Positions 30,148 to 41,069 of a stretch of DNA of 64,000 bases are shown piece by piece. Each line of letters opens with the position of its first letter. The first letter of the stretch is position 1. The notes under the pieces are model-generated. The model had not been told where the DNA came from. It searched no databases and saw nothing but the letters and a program-made list of their open reading frames with translations. The stretch comes from Comamonadaceae bacterium (GTDB lineage Bacteria > Pseudomonadota > Gammaproteobacteria > Burkholderiales > Burkholderiaceae_C): assembly GCA_947442105.1 (NCBI GenBank), contig CANEVH010000002.1, forward strand, positions 1 through 64,000. The letters run 5' to 3'. The position numbers were made by a program, and so were the translations under genes.

Positions 30148-31797
30148 TTAGTTTGACAGGCCGAAAAAGCCGCCCCAGGGCTGCAGCGCCACCACGCCTT
30201 CGGTCAGCATGGCCCCGGCCAGGCCGCTGTCGCTGAGTTCGCGCGTGCTGGCGTGGTCGGTGGGCAGGGGCCAATCGACAGGGGCGTCGCTGAAGTTGAA
30301 CACGCACAGCACGCACTGCCCGTCCATGCGCCGCTCATAGGCCAGCACCTGCGGGTGCGCCGCCAGCAGCTGCATGTCGCCGTGAATGAGCACCGTGTGC
30401 TTGGCGCGCCAGTGGATCAGGCCGGTGTAGAAATGCAGCAGGCTGTCCGGGTCGCCGCGCTGCGCATCGACCGCCAGCGCCAAGTGCTCCGGCGCCAGGG
30501 GTAGCCAGGGCGCTGCCGGACTGAATCCGCCGTTGGCGTGCGCGCCCTCCCAGGGCATGGGCGTGCGGCAGCCGTCGCGGCCTTTGAACTCGGGCCACAG
30601 GGCTTTGCCAAAGGGGTCTTGCAGTTGCTCAAACGCAATGTCGGCCTGCGTAAGGCCCAGCTCGTCGCCCTGGTAAATACAGGGGCTGCCGCGCAAACTC
30701 ATCTGAAAAGCCGCCGCCAGCCGCAGCAAGCGCGGGTCCGGTGTGGCGCCGCCCCAGCGCGTGGCCAGGCGCACCACGTCGTGGTTAGACAATGCCCAGC
30801 ACGGCCAGCCGTCGCCCACGGTGGCGGTGAATTTTTCTAGCAGCCCGTGCAAAAAAGCCGCGCTTTTGTTCGGCCCCAGCAGGTCAAAGGAATAGGCCAT
30901 GTGCAGCTTGTCGGCGCCGCGCGTGTATTCGGCCATGCGGGCCAGGCCGTCGTCGTCGCCAATCTCGCCCACCATGGTGCTGCCGGGGTAGGCATCAAGC
31001 AGGGTGCGCAGTTCTTTCAAAAACTCCAGGTTTTCTGGGCGGCTTTTGTCGTACACATGGTGCTGTCGGCTATAGGGGTTGACCGGGTCTACCGACGCGT
31101 CGCTGGGGTCTGGCTGGCCGCGCCCTGGGTTGTTGCGCAGCTCTTTGTCATGAAAGTAAAAGTTGGCCGTGTCCAGCCGGTAGCCGTCCACGCCCAGCTC
31201 CAGCCAAAAACGCACATCGTCCAGCACTGCTGCGCGCACCTGGGGGTTGTGAAAATTCAGGTCGGGCTGCGAGACCAAAAAGTTGTGCAGGTAGTACTGC
31301 AAGCGCCGGGTGTCCCACTGCCAGGCGCTGCCGCCAAAAATCGACAACCAGTTGTTGGGCGGCGTGCCGTCGTCACGGGCATCGGCCCAGACGTACCAGT
31401 CGGCGCGCGGGTTGTGCTGGCTGGCGCGGCTTTCTATAAACCAAGGGTGCTGGTCCGAGGTGTGCGACAGCACCTGGTCAATCATCACCTTCAGCCCCAG
31501 TTGGTGCGCATGGCGCACCAGTGCGCGAAAGTCCTCCAGCGTGCCAAACAGCGGGTCGATGTCCCGGTAGTCGCTCACGTCATAGCCAAAGTCTTTCATC
31601 GGGCTTTTGAACACCGGCGACAGCCACACCGCATCGGCACCGAGTGCGGCCACATGCGCCAGCCGCTGCGTGATGCCCGGCAGGTCGCCCACACCGTCGC
31701 CATTGCTGTCTTGGAAAGAGCGCGGATAGATCTGGTAAATGATGCCGCCGCGCCACCATTGCGTGTTGTCAGCCCGCGCTGCGGTCGCTTGTGTCAT
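30148..31797 (-). CDS. GH13 alpha-glucosidase/oligo-1,6-glucosidase-like
   Basis: WWRGGIIYQIYPRSFQDSNGDGVGDLPGITQRL; GVDGYRLDTANFYFHD; ALSNHDVVRLATRWGG. Confidence 0.9.
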   Translation of the reverse strand: MTQATAARADNTQWWRGGIIYQIYPRSFQDSNGDGVGDLPGITQRLAHVAALGADAVWLSPVFKSPMKDFGYDVSDYRDIDPLFGTLEDFRALVRHAHQLGLKVMIDQVLSHTSDQHPWFIESRASQHNPRADWYVWADARDDGTPPNNWLSIFGGSAWQWDTRRLQYYLHNFLVSQPDLNFHNPQVRAAVLDDVRFWLELGVDGYRLDTANFYFHDKELRNNPGRGQPDPSDASVDPVNPYSRQHHVYDKSRPENLEFLKELRTLLDAYPGSTMVGEIGDDDGLARMAEYTRGADKLHMAYSFDLLGPNKSAAFLHGLLEKFTATVGDGWPCWALSNHDVVRLATRWGGATPDPRLLRLAAAFQMSLRGSPCIYQGDELGLTQADIAFEQLQDPFGKALWPEFKGRDGCRTPMPWEGAHANGGFSPAAPWLPLAPEHLALAVDAQRGDPDSLLHFYTGLIHWRAKHTVLIHGDMQLLAAHPQVLAYERRMDGQCVLCVFNFSDAPVDWPLPTDHASTRELSDSGLAGAMLTEGVVALQPWGGFFGLSN

Positions 31798-31922
31798 GGA
31801 TGCTCCGGGTCCAGGAAGGGGGCCGACCTGCTGCCGACGATTGTCAATATTGTAGGGGTTTTGAGGGGCCGCGGGCCGCCAAGCCGAGGTTTTCCGGGGC
31901 TGCGAAACCGCTGGCTTAACAA

Positions 31923-31992
31923 CATACACTTGTGTATGCTTCACGGCCGTCTGCAAAGATCGGCAACTTGGTTTTGTGTATTTTTTGTGTAT
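31923..31992. promoter_or_regulatory. Palindrome and direct repeats in a divergent promoter region
   Basis: CATACAC-TT-GTGTATG palindrome at 31923-31938, then two further TTGTGTAT copies (about 31974 and 31985) between the GH13 gene and the dehalogenase. Confidence 0.5.
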
Positions 31993-32009
31993 TGGAAGGA
32001 AGAACCCCG

Positions 32010-32918
32010 ATGTCCCCGCTCCCCACCGTCTCGCAGTTCTTGCGTACCCCCGAAGCGCGCTTTGCCGACCTGCCTGATTTTCCCTATGCGCCGCATTACA
32101 CCGAAGTGGGCGGCCTGCGCATTGCACACATTGACGAGGGTCCGCGCGACGGCCCGCTTGTGCTGCTGATGCATGGCGAGCCCGCTTGGTCGTTTTTGTA
32201 CCGCAAGATGATTCCGGTGCTGGTGGCCCAGGGCCTGCGGGTGATTGCGCCTGACCTGGTGGGCTTTGGCCGCTCCGACAAGCCCACGCGTGCGAGCGAC
32301 TATTCCTATTTGAACCATGTTGAGTGGATGAAAGCCTGGGTGCGGGCCAACGATTTTCAGCACATGACGTTTTTTGGCCAGGACTGGGGTTCGCTGGTCG
32401 GCCTGCGCGTGGTGGCCGAAATGCCGGAGCGCTTTGACCGGGTGGCGCTGGGCAATGGCGCCTTGCCCACGGGCACCATGGAGATGCCCAAGGCCTTCAA
32501 AATCTGGCGTGCCTTTGCGCGTTACAGCCCTTGGTTCCCGATTGGCCGCATCGTCAAAACCGGCTGCGCCAAAGGCCTGACGCCCCAAGAAGTGGCCGCT
32601 TACGACGCCCCCTTTCCGAGCCGCAAATACCGTGTGGCAGCGCGCGTGTTCCCCGGCTTCGTGCCCACCACGCCTCAAGACCCCGAGCGCGCGCGCAACG
32701 AAGCCGCCTGGGAAGTGTTCAAGCGCTGGGACAAGCCCTTTCTCACCCTGTTCAGCACCCGCGACCCGGTGACCAAAGGCGGCGAAGTGCTGTGGCAGCA
32801 ATTGGTGCCCGGTGCCCAAGGCCAGCCCCACACCAAAATTCGCGGTGCGGGCCACTTTTTGCAAGAAGACAAGGGTGTGGAAGTGGCGCAGCACCTGGCG
32901 GCCTTTGTGCGGGCTTGA
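32010..32918 (+). CDS. Haloalkane dehalogenase-like alpha/beta hydrolase
   Basis: MHGEPAWSFLYRKMIPVL; nucleophile elbow FFGQDWGSLVGLR; LFSTRDPVT; GAGHFLQEDKG. Confidence 0.85.
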   Translation: MSPLPTVSQFLRTPEARFADLPDFPYAPHYTEVGGLRIAHIDEGPRDGPLVLLMHGEPAWSFLYRKMIPVLVAQGLRVIAPDLVGFGRSDKPTRASDYSYLNHVEWMKAWVRANDFQHMTFFGQDWGSLVGLRVVAEMPERFDRVALGNGALPTGTMEMPKAFKIWRAFARYSPWFPIGRIVKTGCAKGLTPQEVAAYDAPFPSRKYRVAARVFPGFVPTTPQDPERARNEAAWEVFKRWDKPFLTLFSTRDPVTKGGEVLWQQLVPGAQGQPHTKIRGAGHFLQEDKGVEVAQHLAAFVRA

Positions 32919-32948
32919 GGCCATCCCATGGCCGTGCCGAGCAAATAA

Positions 32949-33224
32949 CTAGGCCCGCAAGCGCCCGGCCAATTGCAAAGACGCCCGCAGCGTGTCGTTG
33001 ATACGGGTTTGCCATCCTTCGCCGGTGTCGCGCAGGGCCGCAAGCACATCGGCATCAAGCCGAATTTTTACCGGTTCTTTGGTCGACACGGCCTTAGGTC
33101 TGCCACGGCGCTTGAGCGTTTCGCCTTGAAACAGATCGGCGCGCGCAAAGAAGTCCTGCGTGAGCGCGGGCGCGTCGTCCGGGTCAGTCCAAGTACTGGG
33201 TGTAGAAGGCTTTTTCGCGTTCAT
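32949..33224 (-). CDS. brnA: BrnA-type antitoxin
   Basis: TWTDPDDAPALTQDFFARADLFQG...KRRGRPKAVSTKEPVKIRLDADVLAALRDTGEGWQTRINDTLRASL. Confidence 0.85.
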   Translation of the reverse strand: MNAKKPSTPSTWTDPDDAPALTQDFFARADLFQGETLKRRGRPKAVSTKEPVKIRLDADVLAALRDTGEGWQTRINDTLRASLQLAGRLRA

Positions 33225-33456
33225 TGGCTTTCCTCATGCTGATGATGCGGCGAAGCTCGCCGCGCGGTGTCCAAACCATCACTACCAGCTTGGCCTGGAG
33301 AAAGCCAACGGTAATGAAACGGTCCTCGGCGTAATCCATCCGCAGATCTTGGCTGGTGAAATGGACGCCTGCAAATAATTGTTCGGCATGTGCGAAATCC
33401 AAACCTCTTTCCAGCAAGGTTCGGTCTCTTTTCAAGCCGTCAAACTCATATTGCAT
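33184..33456 (-). CDS. brnT: BrnT-type toxin
   Basis: FDGLKRDRTLLERGLDFAHAEQLFAG...YAEDRFITVGFLQAKLVVMVWTPRGELRRIISMRKANEREKAFY; overlaps the downstream antitoxin. Confidence 0.88.
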   Translation of the reverse strand: MQYEFDGLKRDRTLLERGLDFAHAEQLFAGVHFTSQDLRMDYAEDRFITVGFLQAKLVVMVWTPRGELRRIISMRKANEREKAFYTQYLD

Positions 33457-33604
33457 AGCATTTAGTGTACCCCCAGAAAATCAAACGACAAGATCCGAAT
33501 TTTCCCTATAGGCTAAAGCGACAAGGGCACACACTCCTATCTGGTGCGCAAATAGCGCCTAATGGGTGGCTCCCTAGTTCGGGGCGCGCACTACCCAAGG
33601 CCTC

Positions 33605-34336
33605 ATGCCCCATTCCCCCGTCGGCTACTTCACCAAGCAAGAAAACATCGCTGTTGTTGGCGTGGCGGACATGGTGATTCGCTCTTTGCTGGACAAGCAG
33701 CAGTTCCATGATCCGCTGGAGGCGGCGCTGCGCTTGGGCATTTCGTCGGCTACCTGGCCGCTGTTTGGCTTGCTATGGCCCTCGGGCGCGCGTTTGGCCG
33801 AGCGGCTGGCGCTGCGCCCGGTGCGCGCGGGCGAGCGGATTTTGGAGTTGGGCTGCGGCCTAGCGCTCTCTAGCCTGGTGGGCCACCGGCGCGGGGCGGA
33901 TATGACGGCCAGCGACTGCCACCCGCTGGCCGGGGCCTTTTTGGCCGAAAACGTGCGGCTCAACGGCTTGTTGCCGCTCAAGTACCGGCATGGCCATTGG
34001 GGCGCGCTGCCCAATGCCAGCGATTTTGACCACGTGGCGCCAGTATCCGCAGTGCCGCAGACGGCTGACCTTGCGCTCAGCGGCCGATTTGAGCTGCTGA
34101 TTGGCAGCGACATCCTCTACGAGCGCGACGAGGCCGGCACCCTGGCCGACTTCATTGCCGACCACGCCGCAGCACGGGCCGAGATTTGGGTGGTCGATCC
34201 CAACCGGGGCAACCGCGCGCACTTTCACCGCCACATGGCCAAGCAAGGTTTTTCCTTGCACGAGGAACCCATAGACCGTGCGGCAGAGGCCGATCATGCG
34301 GCCTACCGTGGGCGCATGCTGACCTATCGGCGTTGA
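33605..34336 (+). CDS. METTL21-like SAM-dependent methyltransferase
   Basis: WPLFGLLWPSGARLAERL, GERILELGCGLALSSLVGHRRGADMTASDCHP, LIGSDILYERDEAGTLADFI. Confidence 0.75.
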   Translation: MPHSPVGYFTKQENIAVVGVADMVIRSLLDKQQFHDPLEAALRLGISSATWPLFGLLWPSGARLAERLALRPVRAGERILELGCGLALSSLVGHRRGADMTASDCHPLAGAFLAENVRLNGLLPLKYRHGHWGALPNASDFDHVAPVSAVPQTADLALSGRFELLIGSDILYERDEAGTLADFIADHAAARAEIWVVDPNRGNRAHFHRHMAKQGFSLHEEPIDRAAEADHAAYRGRMLTYRR

Positions 34337-34474
34337 AAGTGGCAGGGTGGTGCGGTGGTGCCCGCGCCCTGCTGGCAAGGGTTTCCGACAAGGGTTTCCC
34401 CTAGCTTGCCCTGGAGTCGTTAAAGCGAATACCGTTGCTCTTTTCACCTCGCGCAAACACTCTGGAGACGCCGC

Positions 34475-34945
34475 ATGCAAGTTCATCTCAAGGTCAATGG
34501 CCACGACAAGTCGGTCGATGTGCCGCCCCACACCCTGCTGGTGCAGGTGTTGCGGGAGCACCTGCAGCTCACCGGCACCCATGTGGGCTGCGATACCGCC
34601 CAATGCGGCGCCTGCACCGTCATCAAAGACGGTCGCGCCATCAAGTCTTGCAACGTGCTAGCCGCCCAGGCCAATGGCAGCCAGATCACCACCATTGAAG
34701 GCCTGGCCCAGGCCGACGGCACCATGCACCCCATGCAAGCCGCCTTCAAAGAGTGCCACGGCCTGCAATGCGGCTTTTGCACCACCGGCATGGTCATGAG
34801 CGCAGTAGACCTGTGCACCCACCACCCCAAGGCAGACGCAGGCGAGATTCGCGCCCTGCTAGAAGGCAATATCTGCCGCTGCACCGGTTACCAAAACATC
34901 GTCAAATCCGTCCAAACTGGCCAAGCTGCCATGGCTGGCGCTTAA
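34475..34945 (+). CDS. coxS: CO dehydrogenase-type small [2Fe-2S] subunit
   Basis: [50 protein letters not shown]. Confidence 0.9.
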   Translation: MQVHLKVNGHDKSVDVPPHTLLVQVLREHLQLTGTHVGCDTAQCGACTVIKDGRAIKSCNVLAAQANGSQITTIEGLAQADGTMHPMQAAFKECHGLQCGFCTTGMVMSAVDLCTHHPKADAGEIRALLEGNICRCTGYQNIVKSVQTGQAAMAGA

Positions 34946-34957
34946 GGAGCAAACAAC

Positions 34958-37330
34958 ATGGGTGCCTCAGACTTCTCCAAACTGCCCTTTATCGGCGAAT
35001 CCATCCGCCGCAAAGAAGACTACCGCTTCTTGACCGGTGCGGGCCAATACACCGACGACATCAACCTGCAAGCCCAAACCCACGCGGTGTTTGTGCGCAG
35101 CCCGCATGCCCACGCCATCATCAAAAGCATAGACATCAGCGCCGCCATGGCCATGCCTGGCGTGGTCCACGTGTTTGTGGGCACTGACCTGGAAGGCAAG
35201 ATGGGCGGACTGCCCTGCGGCTGGCTGATTACCGGCACCGACGGCAAGCCCATGAACGAGCCACCGCACCCGGTGCTGGCTCTGGGCAAAGCCCGCCACG
35301 TGGGCGACCAAGTGGCCATGGTGATTGCCGAGACCGTAGAGCAGGCCAAAAACGCCGCCGAAGCCGTGGTGGTGGACTACGAACCCCTGCCCGCCGTGGT
35401 CGATGTGCGCGACGCCGCCACCGGCGCCCAACTGCACGACGCCGCCCCCAACAACCATTGCTACAAGTGGGCGCTGGGCGACAAGGGCCAAGTGGACGCT
35501 GCGTTTGCCAACGCCGCCCACGTCACCCAGCTTGACCTCATCAACAACCGCCTGGTGCCCAACGCCATGGAGCCGCGTGCCGCCATTGGCAGCTACAGCC
35601 GCGCCACCGAAGAGTACGTGCTCTACGTGTCCAACCAAAACCCGCACGTCGAGCGCCTGCTGATGACGGCCTTTGTGCTGGGCCTGCCCGAGCACAAAGT
35701 GCGCGTGATTGCTCCCGACGTGGGCGGCGGCTTTGGCTCCAAAATTTACCTCTACGCGGAAGACGTGGCGCTGACTTGGGCTTCCAAGCAGATCAACCGC
35801 AGTATTAAGTGGACCTGCGAGCGCTCCGAGTCCTTCCTGACCGACGCCCATGGCCGCGACCACGTGAGCCACGCCGAAATGGCCATGGACAAGGACGGCA
35901 AATTCTTGGCCATGCGGGTGCACACCGACGCTAATTTGGGCGCCTACCTGTCCACCTTCTCCACGGCGGTTCCCACCATTCTTTACGCCACGCTGCTCGC
36001 TGGCCAGTACACCTGCCCGCAAATTTATGTGGAGGTGGATGCCTGGTTTACCAACACCGCGCCGGTAGACGCTTACCGCGGTGCAGGCCGGCCCGAGGCC
36101 ACCTACCTGCTGGAGCGCCTGGTCAGCCGCTGCGGCTGGGAGTTGGGCTTGGCGCAAGACGAAATCCGCAAGCGCAACTTCATCAACTCCTGGCCCTACC
36201 AAACGCCAGTGGCCTTGCAGTACGACGCGGGTGACTATCTGGGTTGCCTGACTTCTGCGCAGGCGCTGGGCGACACCGCCGGGTTTGAAGCCCGCAAAAC
36301 CGCCAGCGCCGCCAAAGGCTTGCTGCGCGGCATTGGATATTCCAGCTACATCGAGGCCTGTGGTCTTGCGCCCAGCAACATCGCGGGCGCCTTGGGCGCA
36401 CGGGCTGGTTTGTTTGAATGCGGCGAAGTGCGGGTACACCCCACCGGCAGCGTCACCGTGTTCACCGGCTCGCACAGCCACGGCCAGGGCCATGAAACCA
36501 CGTTTGCACAAGTCGTCGCTGCCCGTCTGGGCATTGCAGTAGAGGCGGTGGACATTGTCCACGGCGACACTGGCCGCGTGCCGTTTGGCATGGGCACTTA
36601 CGGCTCGCGCTCCATCTCGGTCGGAGGTGCTGCCATCATGAAGGCGCTGGACAAAATCGAGACCAAGGCCAAGAAGATCGCCGCCCACTTGATGGAGTCC
36701 AGCGACGCCGATGTGGAATTTGCCAATGGCGAGTTCACCGTCAAGGGCACTGACAAAAAGGTGACTTTTGGCCAGGTGGCACTCACCGCCTATGTGCCGC
36801 ACAACTACCCGCTCGACAAGCTGGAGCCCGGCCTGAACGAGACCGCGTTCTACGACCCGACCAACTTCACCTTCCCTTCCGGCACCTACATTTGCGAAGT
36901 GGAAATTGACCCTGCCACCGGTGTCACCCGTGTGGACAAGTTCACGGCAGTGGACGACTTTGGCACCATCATCAACCCGATGATTGTGGAAGGCCAGGTG
37001 CACGGCGGCTTGGTCCAGGGCATTGGCCAGGCTTTACTGGAAAACTGTGTGTACGACCGAGAAACTGGCCAGTTGCTCACCGGCTCGTTCATGGACTACA
37101 CCATGCCGCGCGCGGATGACTTCCCAGAATTCAAGATTGGCAACATCTGCACCCCGTGCACCCACAACCCGCTGGGCACCAAAGGCTGCGGCGAGGCCGG
37201 TGCCATTGGCTCGCCCCCGGCCGTGATCAACGCGGTGCTCGACGCCCTGCACGGCGTGGGCGTCAAAGACTTTGACATGCCCGCTTCGCCCCACCGCGTG
37301 TGGGAAGCCATCCAGGCCGCCAAGGCCTGA
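34958..37330 (+). CDS. coxL: Molybdopterin-binding large subunit, form II CODH/xanthine-dehydrogenase family
   Basis: 790 aa; AYRGAGR (form II) motif at about 36071-36091 instead of form I AYx[21 protein letters not shown]. Confidence 0.88.
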   Translation: MGASDFSKLPFIGESIRRKEDYRFLTGAGQYTDDINLQAQTHAVFVRSPHAHAIIKSIDISAAMAMPGVVHVFVGTDLEGKMGGLPCGWLITGTDGKPMNEPPHPVLALGKARHVGDQVAMVIAETVEQAKNAAEAVVVDYEPLPAVVDVRDAATGAQLHDAAPNNHCYKWALGDKGQVDAAFANAAHVTQLDLINNRLVPNAMEPRAAIGSYSRATEEYVLYVSNQNPHVERLLMTAFVLGLPEHKVRVIAPDVGGGFGSKIYLYAEDVALTWASKQINRSIKWTCERSESFLTDAHGRDHVSHAEMAMDKDGKFLAMRVHTDANLGAYLSTFSTAVPTILYATLLAGQYTCPQIYVEVDAWFTNTAPVDAYRGAGRPEATYLLERLVSRCGWELGLAQDEIRKRNFINSWPYQTPVALQYDAGDYLGCLTSAQALGDTAGFEARKTASAAKGLLRGIGYSSYIEACGLAPSNIAGALGARAGLFECGEVRVHPTGSVTVFTGSHSHGQGHETTFAQVVAARLGIAVEAVDIVHGDTGRVPFGMGTYGSRSISVGGAAIMKALDKIETKAKKIAAHLMESSDADVEFANGEFTVKGTDKKVTFGQVALTAYVPHNYPLDKLEPGLNETAFYDPTNFTFPSGTYICEVEIDPATGVTRVDKFTAVDDFGTIINPMIVEGQVHGGLVQGIGQALLENCVYDRETGQLLTGSFMDYTMPRADDFPEFKIGNICTPCTHNPLGTKGCGEAGAIGSPPAVINAVLDALHGVGVKDFDMPASPHRVWEAIQAAKA

Positions 37331-37349
37331 GCCCCAGGAGACACACACC

Positions 37350-38141
37350 ATGTACGCATTCACCCTAGACCGCCCCGCCACCATTGCGGATGCCGCCCAA
37401 CTCGCAGGCGCTGGCGCCAAGCCCCTGGCCGGCGGGCAAACCCTGCTGGCTTCCATGAAGCTGCGCCTGTCGCAACCCGGCCAGTTGGCCGACTTGGCCG
37501 GCATTCCTGAACTCGTGGGCATTTGCCGCGAGGGCGACGCCATCGTCATTGGCGCCATGACGCGCCACATGGACGTGGCGGCCAGCGCCGAAGTGCAGTC
37601 CACCATCCCCGGCCTGGCCGACTTGGCTGCGCACATTGGCGACCGCCAAGTGCGCGCTATGGGCACGCTGGGCGGCTCGGTGGCCAATAACGACCCGTCC
37701 GCCTGCTACCCTAGCGCGGTGTTGGCCCTGGGAGCCACCGTGCGCACCAACCACCGCCAGATTGCCGCAGACGACTTCTTCACCGGCATGTTTGGCACCG
37801 CCTTGCAAGACGGCGAGCTGATCACCGCGATTAGCTTTCCCATCCCCAAGCGCTCGGTGTACATGAAGTTTGTGCAACCGGCCTCGCGCTTTGCGCTGGT
37901 GGGCGTGTATGTAGCGCAAACCGATGCGGGCGTGCGCGTGGCCATTACCGGTGCGGGTCAATGCGTGCATCGCCACGCCGGCCTGGAGGCCGCGCTCAAC
38001 CAGAGCTTTACCGTGGCGTCGGCGGCCTCGGTGGCGATTGACGCCTCAGAGCTGAACCACGACATTCATGCGTCCAGCGCCTACCGCGCCAACCTGATCA
38101 GCGTGCAAACGCAGCGGGCGGTTGCTAAGCTCTTGGGCTAG
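37350..38141 (+). CDS. coxM: CO dehydrogenase-type FAD-binding medium subunit
   Basis: AGAGAKPLAGGQTLLASMKLRLSQP; HIGDRQVRAMGTLGGSVANNDPSACYPSAVLALGA. Confidence 0.9.
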   Translation: MYAFTLDRPATIADAAQLAGAGAKPLAGGQTLLASMKLRLSQPGQLADLAGIPELVGICREGDAIVIGAMTRHMDVAASAEVQSTIPGLADLAAHIGDRQVRAMGTLGGSVANNDPSACYPSAVLALGATVRTNHRQIAADDFFTGMFGTALQDGELITAISFPIPKRSVYMKFVQPASRFALVGVYVAQTDAGVRVAITGAGQCVHRHAGLEAALNQSFTVASAASVAIDASELNHDIHASSAYRANLISVQTQRAVAKLLG

Positions 38142-38176
38142 GCCCGGTGCGCAGCGCGGCGCCTGCCGCGCGAGCT

Positions 38177-38211
38177 AAAGGCTCCGTGCCGGTGGGCGCG
38201 GGGCCTTTTTT
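38177..38211 (+). terminator. Putative Rho-independent terminator between coxM and coxD
   Basis: AAAGGCTCC...GGGGCCTTTTTT stem with one G-U pair and T6; preceded by the perfect hairpin GCGCGGC-GCCT-GCCGCGC. Confidence 0.6.
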
Positions 38212-38222
38212 GTGGGAAGAAT

Positions 38223-39146
<924 letters not shown>

Positions 39147-39159
39147 GGCCGCAGCCGCC

Positions 39160-40344
39160 ATGCAACTGGGCGACTCCCGCAGCGGCAAACTCGCCGACAA
39201 CCTGGCCGCCTTTGGCCGCAGCCTGCGCCGCGCCGGGGTGCGGGTGGACAGTGCGCGCATCGCCCTGTCCGCCCAAGCCGCCTTGGCCGTGGGCCTGGCC
39301 GACCAAGACGACCTGAGTGCTGCGCTGGAGGCGGTGCTGGTCAGCCGTGAGCAAGACCGGTTTGTGTTTCGCGAGTTGTTCGAGGCCTTTTTTCGCAACC
39401 CCAATATGGCGCACAAGCTGCTGTCGCAACTGCTGCCCAGCGCTGAGGGCAAGGCCGAACCCAGCAAGCGCCGGCCCCGCGTGCGCGAAGCGCTGTCGCC
39501 CCAGCAGGCCTTTGGCAAACAAGCCGCGCCCAAGCAAGAAGACCAAAAAGTCGACTTTGACGCGGCCATGACCGCCAGCGACGCCCAACGCCTGAAACAC
39601 GCCGACTTCAACGCACTATCAGCCACCGAATACCGCCTGGTCGAGCGCTTGGCGCGCGACATTCGCATGCCGTTGCCCACTTTTGCCTCGCGCCGCAGCC
39701 AACAGGGCACGCGTGGCGCGGCCTTGCACTGGGCGGGGGTGCTGCGTGAAGGCGTGCGCACCGGTGGCGAGCCCATGGTGCTGCCCCGCTTGCAGCGCAA
39801 ACGCCAGCCGCTGCCGCTCTTGGTGCTGGTGGACGTGTCGGGGTCGATGGAGCGCTACGCCCGGCTGCTGCTGGCGTTTTTGCATGCCGCCACCCGGCGC
39901 CACCCCCGGCGCGAGGTGTTTGCCTTTGGCACCCAGCTCACCGACCTGAGCCCCGCCTTTCGGCTGGCCGACACCGACGCCATGCTGGCCCACGCCAGCG
40001 CCGCGATTGAAGACTTTGCCGGGGGCACGCAGCTGGGCGTGTCGCTGGCGCAGTTGCGCGCGCAGCACGCGCGCAAGCTGGTGGGGCGGCGCACTATGGT
40101 GCTGGTGATCACCGACGGCCTGGACACGGGCGCGCCCGCCGCGCTGGCGCAAGAGCTGCTGTGGCTCAAGCGCCACAGCCGGCGCCTGCTCTGGCTCAAC
40201 CCGCTGCTGCGCTTTGAAGGCTACGCGCCCCTGGCCCAAGGTGCAGCGGAACTGCACCGCGCCGCCGACGCCATGCTGGCGGTGCACAACCTCAGCAGCC
40301 TGGAGCAACTCGCCGCCAGCTTGGCTGGAGTGATGCGGCGCTAG
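39160..40344 (+). CDS. coxE: VWA domain-containing CoxE-like protein
   Basis: LLVLVDVSGSMERYARLLLAFLHA; GTQLGVSLAQL; VLVITDGLDTG. Confidence 0.9.
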   Translation: MQLGDSRSGKLADNLAAFGRSLRRAGVRVDSARIALSAQAALAVGLADQDDLSAALEAVLVSREQDRFVFRELFEAFFRNPNMAHKLLSQLLPSAEGKAEPSKRRPRVREALSPQQAFGKQAAPKQEDQKVDFDAAMTASDAQRLKHADFNALSATEYRLVERLARDIRMPLPTFASRRSQQGTRGAALHWAGVLREGVRTGGEPMVLPRLQRKRQPLPLLVLVDVSGSMERYARLLLAFLHAATRRHPRREVFAFGTQLTDLSPAFRLADTDAMLAHASAAIEDFAGGTQLGVSLAQLRAQHARKLVGRRTMVLVITDGLDTGAPAALAQELLWLKRHSRRLLWLNPLLRFEGYAPLAQGAAELHRAADAMLAVHNLSSLEQLAASLAGVMRR

Positions 40345-40412
40345 ACCCACCCAGCGCGCCCCGGCCCCTGCGGCACAATGATTTTTTACCTGAACCTTTA
40401 CGGAGCACGACC

Positions 40413-40985
40413 ATGGAAATGCAAGGCAAGCGACTACTCGCCATCACCCAACAGCAAGCCTGGGACGCCCTCAACGACCCCGAGGTCCTCAAAACCTGCA
40501 TCGCGGGTTGCGACAAGGTGGAGCGCAGCGGCGAGAACCAGTTCGTGGTCGGTGTGGCCATCAAAATTGGCCCGGTGTCGGCCAAGTTCAGCGGCAAGAT
40601 TGTGCTGGCCGACATGGCGCCGCCGCACAGCTACACCCTCAGTTTTGAGGGCCAAGGCGGCCCGGCTGGCTTTGGCAAGGGCAGCGCTAAGGTGCAACTC
40701 ACGCCCGCCACCGGCGGCACCGAGCTGAGCTACAGCGTGCAGGCCTCGGTGGGCGGCAAGATTGCGCAGTTGGGCCAGCGCCTGATCGACGGCGTGGCCA
40801 AGTCCATGGCCGAAGACTTTTTCAAGCGCTTTGACCAAGAAATGCAAAGGCAATACCCACCGGCTGAGGTGCCCGCCACACCAGTGGTGCAAGCCAGCGC
40901 GTCGGAGGGCGGCTTCAAGCTACCGGCCTGGGGCTGGGTGGCCGGCGCCGTGGTGCTGGCCTTGGCCGTCTGGTTCCTGCGCTAG
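40413..40985 (+). CDS. coxG: CoxG-like SRPBCC family protein
   Basis: MEMQGKRLLAITQQQAWDALNDPEVLKTCIAGCDKVER; C-terminal membrane anchor WGWVAGAVVLALAVWFLR. Confidence 0.9.
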   Translation: MEMQGKRLLAITQQQAWDALNDPEVLKTCIAGCDKVERSGENQFVVGVAIKIGPVSAKFSGKIVLADMAPPHSYTLSFEGQGGPAGFGKGSAKVQLTPATGGTELSYSVQASVGGKIAQLGQRLIDGVAKSMAEDFFKRFDQEMQRQYPPAEVPATPVVQASASEGGFKLPAWGWVAGAVVLALAVWFLR

Positions 40986-41069
40986 CGCGCCACCCGTATC
41001 CAGCGCCACTCTGGCCCGCGCGCCTGGGGCGGCCCCAGCCGCGTTCAAAAACATTTCTGCGCCAAACCC

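Noticed and set aside
34967-37003. 678-aa minus-strand ORF opposite coxL
   Set aside because: Antisense shadow ORF of a high-GC gene: low-complexity His/Val/Gly-rich translation with no recognisable motif, while the plus strand is a clear molybdopterin subunit.
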